Assembly: GCA_013146195.2 (NCBI GenBank)
Contig: CM028382.1
Location: 6,766,767 to 6,830,766, forward strand
Length of the DNA: 64,000 bases
Direction: 5' to 3'
DNA from: Codonopsis lanceolata
Taxonomy: Eukaryota > Streptophyta > Magnoliopsida > Asterales > Campanulaceae
The notes beneath the pieces were generated by a model, which ran no database searches, was not told where the DNA came from, and saw nothing but the letters and a program-made list of their open reading frames with translations. Position numbers and translations under genes: made by a program. Shown here in pieces: positions 22,296 to 33,300 of this stretch. Within the stretch, counting starts at the first letter, position 1. Each line of letters begins with the position of its first letter.

Positions 22296-23652
22296 TCTAT
22301 AATATAATAGAGGTCAGTGTTGTAAGCTTACAATTGACTTGTGATAAAAAGAGGTCAGGATTTAATGTTTTACGATGATCCAACGACTCTTATTTCTCTC
22401 AGCTCTCGCATGTGCGAATGACGGTTTTCCCAACGAGTATTCTTTCCCTCTTTCTTGCAATTCCTCCTGACTTTTTCTCTTCCCCATTACGGTTTTACAG
22501 TTTTACAATTTTAATGTTTTATGTTATCGTAATTAATTAACTTAATCAATTTTTTTTCTGACCCGTAATTGCGTATACAAATTAATTGAAATATTTGTTT
22601 TTTTTTCTTTTTAATTGTTATCGTAATTAACTCAATCAAGTTAATTTTTGTCCGACACGTTTTTTCCGGCCCGCAATTTCTTATACAAATTAATCAATTT
22701 ACTGTTTTACCAAGATTCTACGGATATTGAATAAAAAACTATTTTGCAACACCAATTTCCAAATAATGTCTCTATTTTTTTAAAAGAATTTTCATTGTAG
22801 TTTTTAAAAAGATTACAATTTTGTCCAAGTAATTTCAATAATCTCTCATAATTTTTTTATAAATAGGTTGGAAATATTTTTAATTAATGGTAGCACATGT
22901 TTAAATTGGGAAGTATAAGTTAAAGCTATTGACGAATGTCAAATTTTTAAATGAAAAATTATGTGTGGGCATTTATTTCAATGTAATATTGATATATATG
23001 AAATATAAAGAATGTCTCTCTATCACGTTTTTTTTCATCCCTATTTTACTACTGCGAAAATTATTGAGATATTACGGTTTACGAGACGATTTACATTATT
23101 ATTTTACATTTGCGAAAATGAGTTATTCTTTAACGGAGGTATTACGGTTTTACAGTTAATATTTTACGGTTTTACAGTTATTATTTTACATTTGCGAAAA
23201 TTAGTTACTCTTTTACTGAGATATTACGATTTTACAGTTAATATTTTACTGTTTTATAGTTTTACAGTTTTATGGTTGCGAAAAATTTGTATTTGTATTT
23301 TTTCTTTTTAATTGTTATCGTAATTAACTTAATCAATTTAATTTTTTTCCGACCCGTAATTTCGTATACAAATTAAAAAATAAAAAAAACGTAAGTTTTG
23401 TAATTATAAATATTTGTTTTTTTCTTTTTAACTTTTATCGTAATTAATTTAAGCAATTTAATTTTTGTCCGGCCCGCAATTTCGTATGCAAATTATTAAT
23501 TAATCCCTCTGTTTCGGGCAAAGAGGCCCTATTTGAAAGTCAATTTTTTGAAGAAAATAATATTTTTAGTAGTTCATTTCCACAGTATCTGCTTCATTTA
23601 TTGATAAATTTTCAAACTGGCACTGTACCATCGGCACGGGCAAGAGTACTAG
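22296..23652 (+). mobile_element. Helitron 2, non-autonomous, 1357 bp
   Basis: It starts TCTATAATATAATAGAGG and ends CATCGGCACGGGCAAGAGTA then CTAG, the TC...CTRR ends of Helitrons. It sits between A (22295) and T (23653), as Helitrons do, without a target duplication. The host flanks join to aaatta|ttagagctaatactg, which is present unbroken at 21776-21798, so the boundaries are fixed by an empty site in the same window. The interior is AT-rich, with many repeats of the kind attacggttttacag and no replicase/helicase gene. Confidence 0.92.
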
Positions 23653-23793
23653 TTAGAGCTAATACTGAAGTGTCTTAAACCAAAATTTAACCAAACTAGT
23701 CGGTGGTTCCAGACTTCCAGCTTTTCAATATTGCCTATTATGCATGTGTATTTTCAAGATATATACTTTGGTAACTTGGTTGGAACTGTATTA

Positions 23794-23969
23794 CTCACCC
23801 GTTCCGTGCAAAAAGTCTCGTTTGAAAGTCAAACTTTTTAAGGAAATAACAATTTTAGTAGTTAATTAGTAATAAAATAACACTTTTATGCCTTAATTTT
23901 TAAAAGTGGACTCTTTAAGTGTGTTATCCAAAAATGAAATAGTTGACTCTTTGCCCGAAACTGAGAGAG
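23794..23969. mobile_element. Stowaway-like MITE (cccgttccgtgcaaaaagtc family), copy 1
   Basis: The ends CTCACCCGTTCCGTGCAAA and the complement of tttgcccgaaactgagagag form imperfect inverted repeats, with TA on both sides (23792-23793, 23970-23971). The interior closely matches 37494-37672. Partial copies lie at 23504-23600 and at 62140-62290 (inverted). Confidence 0.8.
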
Positions 23970-24110
23970 TATAATTACTTAAGCTTAAATCACAATTTGG
24001 TCACCCTACTTTTTCATTTGTTGCAATATGGTGACTCTACATTTTTTTTCCAATTTAATCATTTTATTTTACAATGTATAACACGTTCATCACTCAATTC
24101 AATTTATTAA

Positions 24111-24405
24111 TTGCGGTGCAAAAATAAAATATAAAATTAAACTTCGAATCGCGGTGCAAAATTAATGTAATGAAATTTATGAATCACGGTGCAAAAATAG
24201 ATTAGGAAATTAAACTTTGAACAAAGGTGTAAAAATAATGCAGTGAAATTTATGAATCGCGATGCAAAAATAGACTAGGAAATTAAACTTTGAATCGCTG
24301 TGTAAAAGTAATGCAATGAAACTTATGAATTGCGGTGCAAAAATAGATTAGGAAATTAAACTTTGAATCGCGGTGTACAAATATTATCTAATTTATTTTT
24401 GCACC
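24111..24405. repeat. Tandem repeat, about 75-bp unit, almost four copies
   Basis: Units of the form gcggtgcaaaaatagattag, then gaaattaaactttgaa, then gtgtaaaaataatgcaatg start near 24111, 24185, 24259 and 24333. It is non-coding. Confidence 0.85.
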
Positions 24406-24640
24406 ACAATACAATAGCATAAAAACTCAGTTTACGTCCTTCACATTCTTCTTCAATCTCCTCCGTCGTAAGCTTTCTTCTTTCTCATTTTTCTCAGCCT
24501 TCGTCTCAACCAAAAAATCTTTCAACCCAGCACATATTCATTATATTTTCATATTTCATGAATCAAAAATATGGGTGAAATTCAGGCCAGTCCATTTTTA
24601 AAAGTTTATAACCGCTAAAGTACCCTCACTTTTTTTTAGT

Positions 24641-25453
24641 GTTCTAAAACTCCTCGCCTAGGCGCTAAGCGTCTCTCCACCGCCGCAAGTTTTTAGTCAA
24701 TGCTTACGCCAAATCCCGCCGACCTTAATTTATTTTTGTAACTTTGATTTTGTGGCGTGCAGTGACCGGAGAATGAAGGGGGGCGAACTGGAGAATGAAG
24801 GGGAAGTGGTAATGGTGAGGAAGAGAGGGAGGTAGAAAGAAAAGGGGTTTGATTTTGTGGATATTCAGTGGGCTAAGAGAGAGGATAGATTAAAGAGTTA
24901 GATCTATGAGAGAAGAGATTGGAGGATGACAAAATTAAGGAAAGTCGATCTGTCGAAGAAAGAGAGAGAAGAAAAAAAAGAAAAAAAGAAAAAAATGTTG
25001 TTGGTCTGCCAAATAGAGAGAAGAAAGAAGTAGAAAAAAAGAAGAAGAAAAAGGGGTTTGTCTCGGGACTAAGAATTTAGAATGAGAAGGGATTAGGGAG
25101 GATAAGTTAGACTGTGGGTTATAGGGGCAGTACTTAGGTGAAGTAATATATATATATATTTTAGTTCTAAACTTGTCTGATTTATTGCTTTGAGGTTGTT
25201 GGGAATTGAGATTAGTGGTAGGTTTGTATATTTTTGTTCATTTTACAAATATAGACAAGTATTTGATAAAATGACAAACATAAAAAATAATAATTAAATT
25301 TGTAGTTAATGTGTGATCTTTGATGTAAATTATATATAAAAAAAGAGGTAATTATGCCTTAATTCTAGATTTCGTCTAGGTCCCGATTACGCCCCGACTA
25401 GTCCCGTAGAACGCTAGTGTGCCGCATAGCGGCCGCCTAATGATTTTTAGAAC
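24641..25453. mobile_element. Non-autonomous DNA transposon with gttctaaaa ends
   Basis: The left end gttctaaaactcctcgcctaggcg and the right end gcggccgcctaatg plus tttttagaac form inverted termini. Sequences with such gttctaaaa/cctaggcg ends recur widely in plant genomes. The interior is purine-rich (many gaagaaa runs) and has no ORF of interest. Confidence 0.6.
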
Positions 25454-25599
25454 CTTGCTTTTTTTTTTTTTACCTGGAAAAATCACTTTTGGACGCGAAA
25501 ATTCTATGATACCCTTAATGAGTAAGAGACGCACAATGAATAACTACAGAATGCACCATTAATTTATATTCCAAAAACACCCATGGATAGTGTATGCTA

Positions 25600-26060
25600 C
25601 TCCCTCCGTCCCAAAATATATGACGTTTTGAAACTTTTTATACAGACTAAGGAGACATATTATAAAGACTAAACCACCCCTATTCAAATATTAATGAAAT
25701 GTTTTGATATTTTTACTCAAAGAATCAAATATAAGTTAAAGATTCAATAAATAAGAGTATAATTGAAAAAAAGAAATATTCTTTAAAAATTGTAAGTTTA
25801 AGTTTAACTTTGTCTTATGTTAACAATTTCCATGCGTGATGCGCCCGAGCATCAGCTGACCCACAATTGTGATTCTCTTTCCCTACTGATTTTGTGTGGC
25901 CCACAATTGTGGACATCAATGTGATTGAGAGTGTATGGTTTGTCGTGGTTTATATGTCACATGTCACAGATGGTGGCCCACCGGAGAACACATGAAAAGA
26001 ACCACATAATCATCATACTAGTACATCCCCATTTTTCAATATCTTTTCGTAGAGTTTTTA
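25600..26060. mobile_element. Truncated Stowaway-like MITE and flank
   Basis: ctccctccgtcccaaaatat (about 25602-25621) is a typical plant MITE terminus, but no matching right end in the expected 150-300 bp was found. The rest, to 26060, is non-coding and includes two copies of ccacaattgtg. Confidence 0.5.
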
Positions 26061-26254
26061 TTTATGTACACGTGTCGGAATTTCAACTGTAAATAACCCA
26101 ACCATTGCCTTTTCGTTTCTTTCAACCTTTTATGCTCTTTTGGCCGTGATGACTAATTTACCCTATATGATTTTTCTGTTAACACCCTCTTTGCCCTTTT
26201 TTATCTTTTTTTTCCTCAACTTTAAGGAAAATGACTATAGATAAATTTCATGTA

Positions 26255-27431
26255 TTCCCTCAATCCTTAAATTATCGTCCTTCTTTACTTTTTGTCTGTT
26301 CCAAAATAAGGTCCCATTTATTTTACGGAAAATCATTTTCAAAAAATGATTTCCGAAAAATCAAAAGATTTCATTTTCGGATGTTTGGTAAATCTTTTGA
26401 GAATATGTCAGAAAACATTTACGGGTGTTTGGAAAACACACGAAAAATGTTAGGAAAAACAATATATGAATAAATACAAAAATAAAAATATAAAATAAAC
26501 AATGTTTAGGATGTCCTAGAAAATCAATAAGGACCATCATTTTTTTTAATAAGGTCAATCTTTTTTTAATCTCACAATTACAAATAATTTTTTTGATAAT
26601 TGATATGAAAAAAAAACGTTTTAAAATAGAAAATAGACAATGTTTAGGATGTTCATAGAAAATGTTACGGAAAATATATGTGAATAAATACAAAAAAAAA
26701 TATATTCTAATATTAATGCACATATTGAATATAAAATAGTGTTGAACTTTAATTAATTTTTCTTTAGTAGCCTTCAATTTATCATTAGTGATGTCAAATC
26801 AATGTCAATCTTTTTTCAATCTCACAATTACAAATAATTTTTTTGATAATTGATATAAAAAACGTTTTAAAATAGAAAATTGACAATGATTAAGATGTCC
26901 CTAAATAATTTTAAAACGTAGTAAGCATTTATTAAAATTATAATTTATAAATAGTATGCACACATTTTATTTATATTTCTAAACAATTTATTTGTTGATT
27001 GAAATATTGTGTGTGTAAGTAAATATATGCAATTGTGAAAGGGGGCGGAGGGTGCCCGAACATTTGGAAAATGACTTACGGAAAATGAATCTGTAAGTCA
27101 TTTTCCAGAAAAGAAGCCTTTATTTTCCGTTGACTCGGAAAACCTTTTACGTTGACTGCATTTTCCTAAGGTTATCAAACACCGGAAAATGAGGAAAATG
27201 TTTTCCGTGAAACAAACGGAGCCTATTATCAAGTTTGAAACTTACATTTTTAGAACATCACTTTTACCTAAAGACCTTTACTTTTTCAACTTATTTTAAT
27301 TATGTGCCACATACACGTACATGAGCTTTAAAAGAAGCTGCACATTAAGCTAATATAAATAATCAAGTTAATTGTTTTTTCTTAATCTGTGCACCAAGTC
27401 AACTAGGACGATAATTTAGGGACGGAGGGAG
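26255..27431. mobile_element. Stowaway-like MITE interrupted by a Tourist-like element
   Basis: The left end TTCCCTCAATCCTTAAATT and right end AATTTAGGGACGGAGGGAG form inverted repeats, with TA on both sides. The two outer parts (26255-26309 and 27224-27431) line up with the uninterrupted copy at 59583-59840, showing that 26310-27223 was inserted later. Confidence 0.8.
26310..27223. mobile_element. Tourist/PIF-Harbinger-like element nested in a MITE, 914 bp
   Basis: The terminal inverted repeats GGTCCCATTTATTTTACGG (left) and GGCTCCGTTTGTTTCACGG (right, as complement) enclose it. The flanking trinucleotides TAA and TAT fit a TWA target duplication. The interior includes a duplicated segment (aatttttttgataattgatat near 26586 and again near 26836). 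No transposase was recognised. Confidence 0.75.
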
Positions 27432-27586
27432 TATAAAATAAAAGTAATATTCCATCCGTCCCAAAATTATTATCTTCCTCTGATATTTCATCTGTATCAA
27501 AATAATTATCTTATTTGAAACTTTTATTTTTAGGATAACAATTTTATCATTTTACCCTTACTTATTATCCTACTTGAATTATGAGG

Positions 27587-27589
<3 letters not shown>

Positions 27590-27652
<63 letters not shown>
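27590..27652. repeat. (AT)n microsatellite
   Basis: About 30 uninterrupted TA units. Confidence 0.97.
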
Positions 27653-27658
<6 letters not shown>

Positions 27659-27819
27659 TTATTTTTAAGAAATAATCCATGGAGTAACATTATTTACGTT
27701 TACGGTTGAATAATGGAGTAATGAAAATTGAAAGAATCTAATAAAAAATAATTTTAAAAAAAGAAAACCAAAAAAATCAAAGGCTAGTATGATAAAAAAA
27801 GAGGCACTCTATTTCAATA

Positions 27820-27830
27820 TAAATAGATAT
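27820..27830 (+). promoter_or_regulatory. Possible TATA box upstream of the left AGO exon 1 copy
   Basis: TATAAATAG in caatataaatagatattt, followed by a pyrimidine-rich leader (cctctcccatcttcc), about 50 bp before the exon 1-like sequence. If used, transcription would run through both arms of the inverted repeat toward the AGO body. Confidence 0.45.
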
Positions 27831-27876
27831 TTCATTCCTCTCCCATCTTCCCACCCTCTCTCTTCGCAGTCTCAGT

Positions 27877-28260
27877 CAAGCGGCGGACTTGATGGAGGCG
27901 GACGGGTCAAGCGGCGGCCAACAACCGTTACCTGTGCGGCGGTGGTCGAACATCAGTTCCCGGACATTGTCTTGGTCGTTGATCCGAGTTGGTATGACTT
28001 TGTCATTGCCGTACTTGATCCGAGTGTTTCATCACATACTCTCTGCTGGTCCGGCTCAAGCAGCTCATGTGCAATCGGTACAAATCGCGGTGGAACAGCC
28101 AGAGCCTTCTTCATCTAGAGCGTTGCCAGCGCGTTCTTCATCTAGAGAGTTGAAGCCACCGAGAAAGCCAGTGCGTGGTTCGGTCGGTAAAAAATGCAAT
28201 GTTAGAGCAAATTATTTTGCTCTAGATATTTCTAGTTTGGAACATATTTATCTTTATGAT
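27877..28260 (+). pseudogene. ARGONAUTE (AGO5-like) exon 1, left degenerate copy
   Basis: This is the plus-strand copy of the N-terminal exon found inverted at 29627-30043. It shares TLSWSLIRVGMTLSLPYL, then SSSRELKPPRKPVRGSV and GKKCNVRANYFALDISSLEH, the start of the AGO N domain. Compared with the right copy it lacks the start codon (cagtcaagcgg instead of atgtcaagcgg), has deletions in the Gly-rich region, and has a weakened splice donor (gtaact instead of gtaagt). The open frame from 27889 begins at a secondary ATG in the Gly-rich region. It is probably not a working first exon, but it is about 90% alike to the other copy by eye. Confidence 0.85.
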
Positions 28261-30040
28261 GTAACTTAATTTTCTATCATATATTTATTTATGTGCATGT
28301 TGCTTACTTCGTATGATGTAAGTTAATTTTCTATCACTGATCAGTGTTAAAATTTTAATTGTTTTGTTTTACGATGGTGAATCCTCTTTATTAGTATTCG
28401 ATCTATCCTCTTCAGAAAAGATATATGACTATATGAGACCATGTATTTAGTATTTCCCAGATTTTGTTGAATTTTAGATGTTGTCTGTGGGATACCTCAT
28501 ACCTAATCGTGTCTAGACTCTAGAGTCCACCAAGTTAAGTGTATTTCTTTCTCGAGTCTTGTAATTAGGTCAATGTTGAATGATGTTGCAATCAAAAGGT
28601 GATTAAACCCAGTAGTGAGGGGATCCAAGGGTTTTGAAAAAGTTTAAATCCTCTTTTAAGGAATATCCATTAATTAAGGGTTATAATTCTAATAATCTTG
28701 ACTATAGTCTATAGACCTCATATTTTCACAATTGTGGGTACGGTTGAGATTTTTTATAAGACATTTCCTAAGTTTTTGTCATAGTATTGTTTAGCTTATT
28801 TTGAGGCTTCAAATAGAATATATCATTTAATGTTATACTATTTGCCTCATTAAATCTTTGTCATTTATGCATTTTTATTTTATTTATTATTTTACTGATT
28901 TTTTTTACAAGGACTCGTATAAGGCTTACATTAAATGGTTTTGAGAATGTGACATAGATTTTAACCGAATATTTGGACCCTTTTTTGGGTTAGGTAAAAA
29001 CTTGAGTAAATATTATAAAGTAATTACAAATTGAGGATAAAGAGTGTATTAGAGAAAAAGAGAGCACATAAATAAATATATAGAAGTTGTCTCTCTTTTC
29101 TGCTTGTTTGATAATATGTGGGATAGGGGTGTGCACGGGCCCTAAGCCCGCGGGCATTGCAATATCAACATTGATATTGCTCACCCCTACCCTTGGATCC
29201 CCTCACTACTGGGTTAATCACCGTTTGATTGCAATATCAACATTGACCTAATTATAAGACTCGAGAAAGAAATACGCTTAACTTGGTGGACTCTAGAGTC
29301 TAGACACGATTAGGTATCCCACAGTCACAGACAACATTTAAAATTCAACAAAATCTGGGGAAACACTAAATACATCATACTCATATACTAAAGAGCAGGT
29401 CTCGGTCATATATCTTTTCTGAAGAGGATAGATCGAATAAAGAGGATTCACCATCGTAACACAAGTTTTCGCCATCTCTAAACCCCCACAAAACAATTAA
29501 AATTTTAACACTGATCAGTGATAGAAAATTAACTTACATCATAATACCGAAGCTGAGTAAAAATACCAAAGAAACAACAAAAGCGAGCATGCACATAAAT
29601 AAATATATGATAGAAAATTAACTTACATCATAATGATAAATATGTTCCAAACTAGAAATATCTAGAGCAAAATAATTTGCTCTAACATTGCATTTTTTAC
29701 CGACCGAACCACGCACTGGCTTTCTCGGTGGCTTCAACTCTCTAGATGAAGAAGGCGCTGGCAACGCTCTAGATGAAGAAGGCTCTGGCTGTTCCGCCGC
29801 GGGTTGTACCAATTGCACATGAGCTGCTTGAGCCGGACCAGAAGAGAGTCTGTGATGAAACACTCGGATCAAGTATGGCAATGACAAAGTCATACCAACT
29901 CGGATCAACGACCAAGACAATGTCGGGGAACTGGATGTTCGACCACCGCCGCGTCCTTGAGATTGCACAGGTATCGGTTGTTGGCCGCCGCCTTGACCCC
30001 GTCCGCCTCCATCACGTCCGCCACTACCACCACCGCTTGA
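27877..30040. repeat. Inverted repeat of AGO exon 1 plus intron 1 (arms 27877-28632 and 29193-30040)
   Basis: The arms pair over exon 1, the donor region, and about 370-420 bp of intron 1. Matching markers are tctatcactgatcagtg and gtctagactctagagtcc in the left arm and their complements in the right arm. Both arms end at the same point (gaggggatccaaggg). The spacer (28633-29192, 560 bp) is AT-rich and unrelated to AGO exons, and ends in a short sequence with hAT-like termini (taggggtgtgcacggg). Small deletions distinguish the arms, so a transcript hairpin would have bulges but hundreds of paired bases. Confidence 0.9.
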
Positions 30041-30043
30041 CAT
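29627..30043 (-). CDS. AGO5-like: ARGONAUTE (AGO5-like) exon 1, intact copy in inverted orientation
   Basis: The minus-strand exon starts with ATG at 30041-30043 and encodes 139 residues. It begins with a Gly/Arg/Gln-rich N-terminus (MSSGGGSGGRDGGGRGQGGG), typical of AGO1/AGO5-clade proteins, and continues through PPRKPVRGSVGKKCNVRANY to HYD. It ends in a perfect donor (gat|gtaagt) at 29627. It should continue into exon 2 (the SITPEV region), but downstream on the minus strand only intron 1 and the spacer follow. The gene body starts on the plus strand at 30389, so in this assembly the exon cannot be spliced to the body. Either a real inversion or a misassembly is possible. Confidence 0.8.
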
Positions 30044-30388
30044 TTTAAGGAATGAAAATGAAAGAAAAAAAAGGAAGTGAATGAGAGTGGGAGTATTGGA
30101 AGGAGAATATTTGATTAACTAGTCCTCATTTTGTTTTCAATGGTCTATTTCAAATCCCTTCTGACAACTTGTGCAACCATCATTTAAAAGTTGAAGTGAA
30201 TTATTATGTGAATATGGTTATGTACAAATGTTGTACTGTTCTACAAGCACATGCATATGAAAAAAATTAAAAAATTCAAATCAATCTGGTATGCAGTGCA
30301 TCATCTTAAGGCCATGCTTATTTTAATAGTAAGATGTGATAATTGAGTAAAGTAGTTAACTTCTAACTATACTGACTGCTATTGTCAG

Positions 30389-33300
30389 GAGGGAGCGGGA
30401 GTTTACGGTGTCTATCAAATTTGCTTCAAAACCAGATTTAGATGGACTTAAGAAGTTTTTACACGGCAGATCATCTGACGAAAGCCATGAAGCTATTCAA
30501 GCCCTAGATGTGGTTTTGAGGGCAACACCAGCTATTAAGTTGCTCTTCTGTTCTTCTTTCTGTTTTGTTAATTACGCGAGTATGTGGTGTGTGTACTTAA
30601 CTGTTTTGATTTCTATTACAGCCATGAAGTTGTCGGAAGATCCTTCTTTTGCAATGCACTTCGGGGTCTGCATGAAGCTGGTGTAGAAAATTGGAATGGA
30701 TTTTATCAAAGTCTGCGCCCGACTGATCAAGCGGGTCTTTCCCTCAACATAGGTGAGTATTCCTTCTAGGCTGATTTTTAGTTTTGTACTGCCTTTTATC
30801 AGTCTTCTCTACATTCAACTTTTGAATTGCCTATCCTACAGATATGTCGGCTAGAGCGTTCTATAAACCAATGTTGGTGTCTGTGTTTGTTGAAAAAAGC
30901 TTGAGAATAGATATTTCTAGGCCGCTTTCAGATCAAGATCGAGTTAAGGTACTTTCTTTATAGCACCATTTGATAGCCTACCTCAGAACAATGTTATGGT
31001 ACTCGGACTAATTAGTAAGGAGTGTTGGGGGTTGAAACTGAACATAGTTGGATCCAATTGTTATGCATTTGAATATTAGGAAAGAGTTGCTTGTGAAGTA
31101 TGTAAATCTTGAATACATATAATGGCATTATTTGAATGACTTCTGCTTTTTTCCTTGTGTGTTGCTTAATGTTAACAAATTATTTGTACCCTAGTATATC
31201 TTCTTGTTTTTGTTCTGTACTTCTGTGTCTTTTCCAGATCAAGAAAGCCTTGATAGGTTTGAAGGTGGAAACTAATCACGAGGAGTTCTTGAGACGGTAC
31301 AAAAGTCAGAGGCTTATCGCCCCAACCACTTGAATTGTTGACGTGAGTCCTTAATCTAATTTTTAATTAATATGTACGTGTTTCTTGTGTCTTTTCTAGG
31401 TGAAACGTAGTAATTAATTCCCAAAGGATAATTTGTCACTACAAAACTTTTCAACATATAATTTATTTACTGGTTGTAAATAGCGAAGGCAGAATGTGTA
31501 GATAACATCAGTTCCGAGATACAATTGTAGCCATCTAATGATATTTTGTAAGTTTGGTTTATTAACGGTTGCAGTGTAATGAGGAATATGTGTAAGACTT
31601 TTGCTGAGTAGTAGGTTAAAGATACATCTAAAATAGCTAGAATACAGTATGCTATTAAAGCCATCTTTATTATGGGTGTTATTATTCTTTAGCTATCATC
31701 TATTAAATGAGTCATAAGGTCAATTGGATCAATAATCATAACAATTTGTGTCTAGGTGGAAGGAGCGTACTGTATTCTAGTTATTATTCTTTAGCTATCA
31801 TCTATTAAATGAGTCATAAGGTCAATTGGATCAATGATCATAACAATTTGTGTCTAGGTTGAAGGAGCACTTGTTTCTTGACAGTAGCAAGTTGTCCTTT
31901 TTATGGTTTGTTATTATTATTTTTTAATACTGAGTGACTTGCAAATAATTTGTGTATATTAGAGTTTTTGAGAATTTCTCTCTCTATCTTGTTTTAATTT
32001 CCTTTCTAAATCTAGGTTCACTTATGGGAGGACCCGTGCCAACATCTCCGTGGTTGACTACTTCACGTCGAAGTACAACGTATCACTTAAGTTCCCCTTT
32101 CTTCCTGCAATTCAAGTTGGCAGTGACTCCAAACCGATATATTTACCGATGGAGGTTTTATTTCCTTGTCATATATGTTAGGCTATTCATCTTTTGTATT
32201 ATAGGTCGGTCTCTTCTATGGATTCTTATTTCATCTCATTGTGTCCTATTTGACAACAGATTTGTAGAATCATGGATGGACAGAGATACACAAAAAATTG
32301 AATGAAAGGCAAGTGGCATCCTTAAGGAAAGCGACATGCAAGTGTCCTGAAGAGAGAGAACGTATTATTAAGGACGTATGTAATTATTGAACTTATTTTA
32401 AATTTGTTTCTTTTGCTTAAAGATTCTATTCCCATAACCCTGTAATGAATCATGCTAGGCATATTAATTCTGTTTGTCTAATGGTTGATTACGGATACCT
32501 TATGCTCACAGATATTTGATAGAAACAATTACAATGGTGCTTTACTTGTGAATGAGGAATTCAGTATTCGATTAAGACCTGAGATGGTTGATGTTGAAGC
32601 ACGGGTCCTTCCTGCTCCCCCTGTAAGTATTTTGTTTCTAGCTAATTCTACTTTGAAAATACATTACGACATGATAAGTGAATATAACCACAAAGTTCTG
32701 TGGTTGCTTCAGCTCAAGTATCATGATTCTGGGAGAGAGCGTCAAGTCAATCCAGAAGTTGGGCAATGGAACATGATAGGCAAGGTGAAATAGTAGTTAT
32801 TTGATGTTTCATTAGTCATGAATGCTTGAAAATTATATGTTTTCTGATTTGCAAATGTTTTTAGTCCACGCTTGAAAAATCAGATAATAATTTATTGCAT
32901 CATTAGTCATGAATGCTTGAAAATGATTTGTTTTCTAATTCACCCACATTTACAGTCTAACTTGACGAATCAGATAATATCATCTAAAGCTTTTGAATTT
33001 GATCTGTTGGATTCTGCTAAAACAGAAAATTGCCAGCCAGCATCTAGTGAATCTTTTTCTGCAAGTTGCAATCTATTGCTACTGTTGTTCTTCTGAATTT
33101 AATACATGGAGGTTTTACTTGCTGTAGATTGTTATTAGAGCTTAAATTCTTGAATTTGATCTGTTGGATTCTGCTAAAACAGAAAAATGCAAGCGAGCAT
33201 CTAATGAATATCTTTTTCTGCGAGTTGCAATCTATTGCTACAGTTGTTCATCTGAATTTAATACATGGAGGTTCTACTTGCTGTAGATTGTTATTAGAGC

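Noticed and set aside
24111..24405. CRISPR-like array
   Set aside because: Units are contiguous tandem repeats without unique spacers, and the genome is a plant.
26361..26777. Minus-strand frame of 138 codons
   Set aside because: It consists of AT-rich codons (F, I, Y, K), lies within the Tourist-like element, and has no motif.
27889..28269. Left AGO exon 1 copy as the working first exon
   Set aside because: It lacks the start codon of the right copy, has deletions in the Gly-rich region, and its donor is changed from gtaagt to gtaact.
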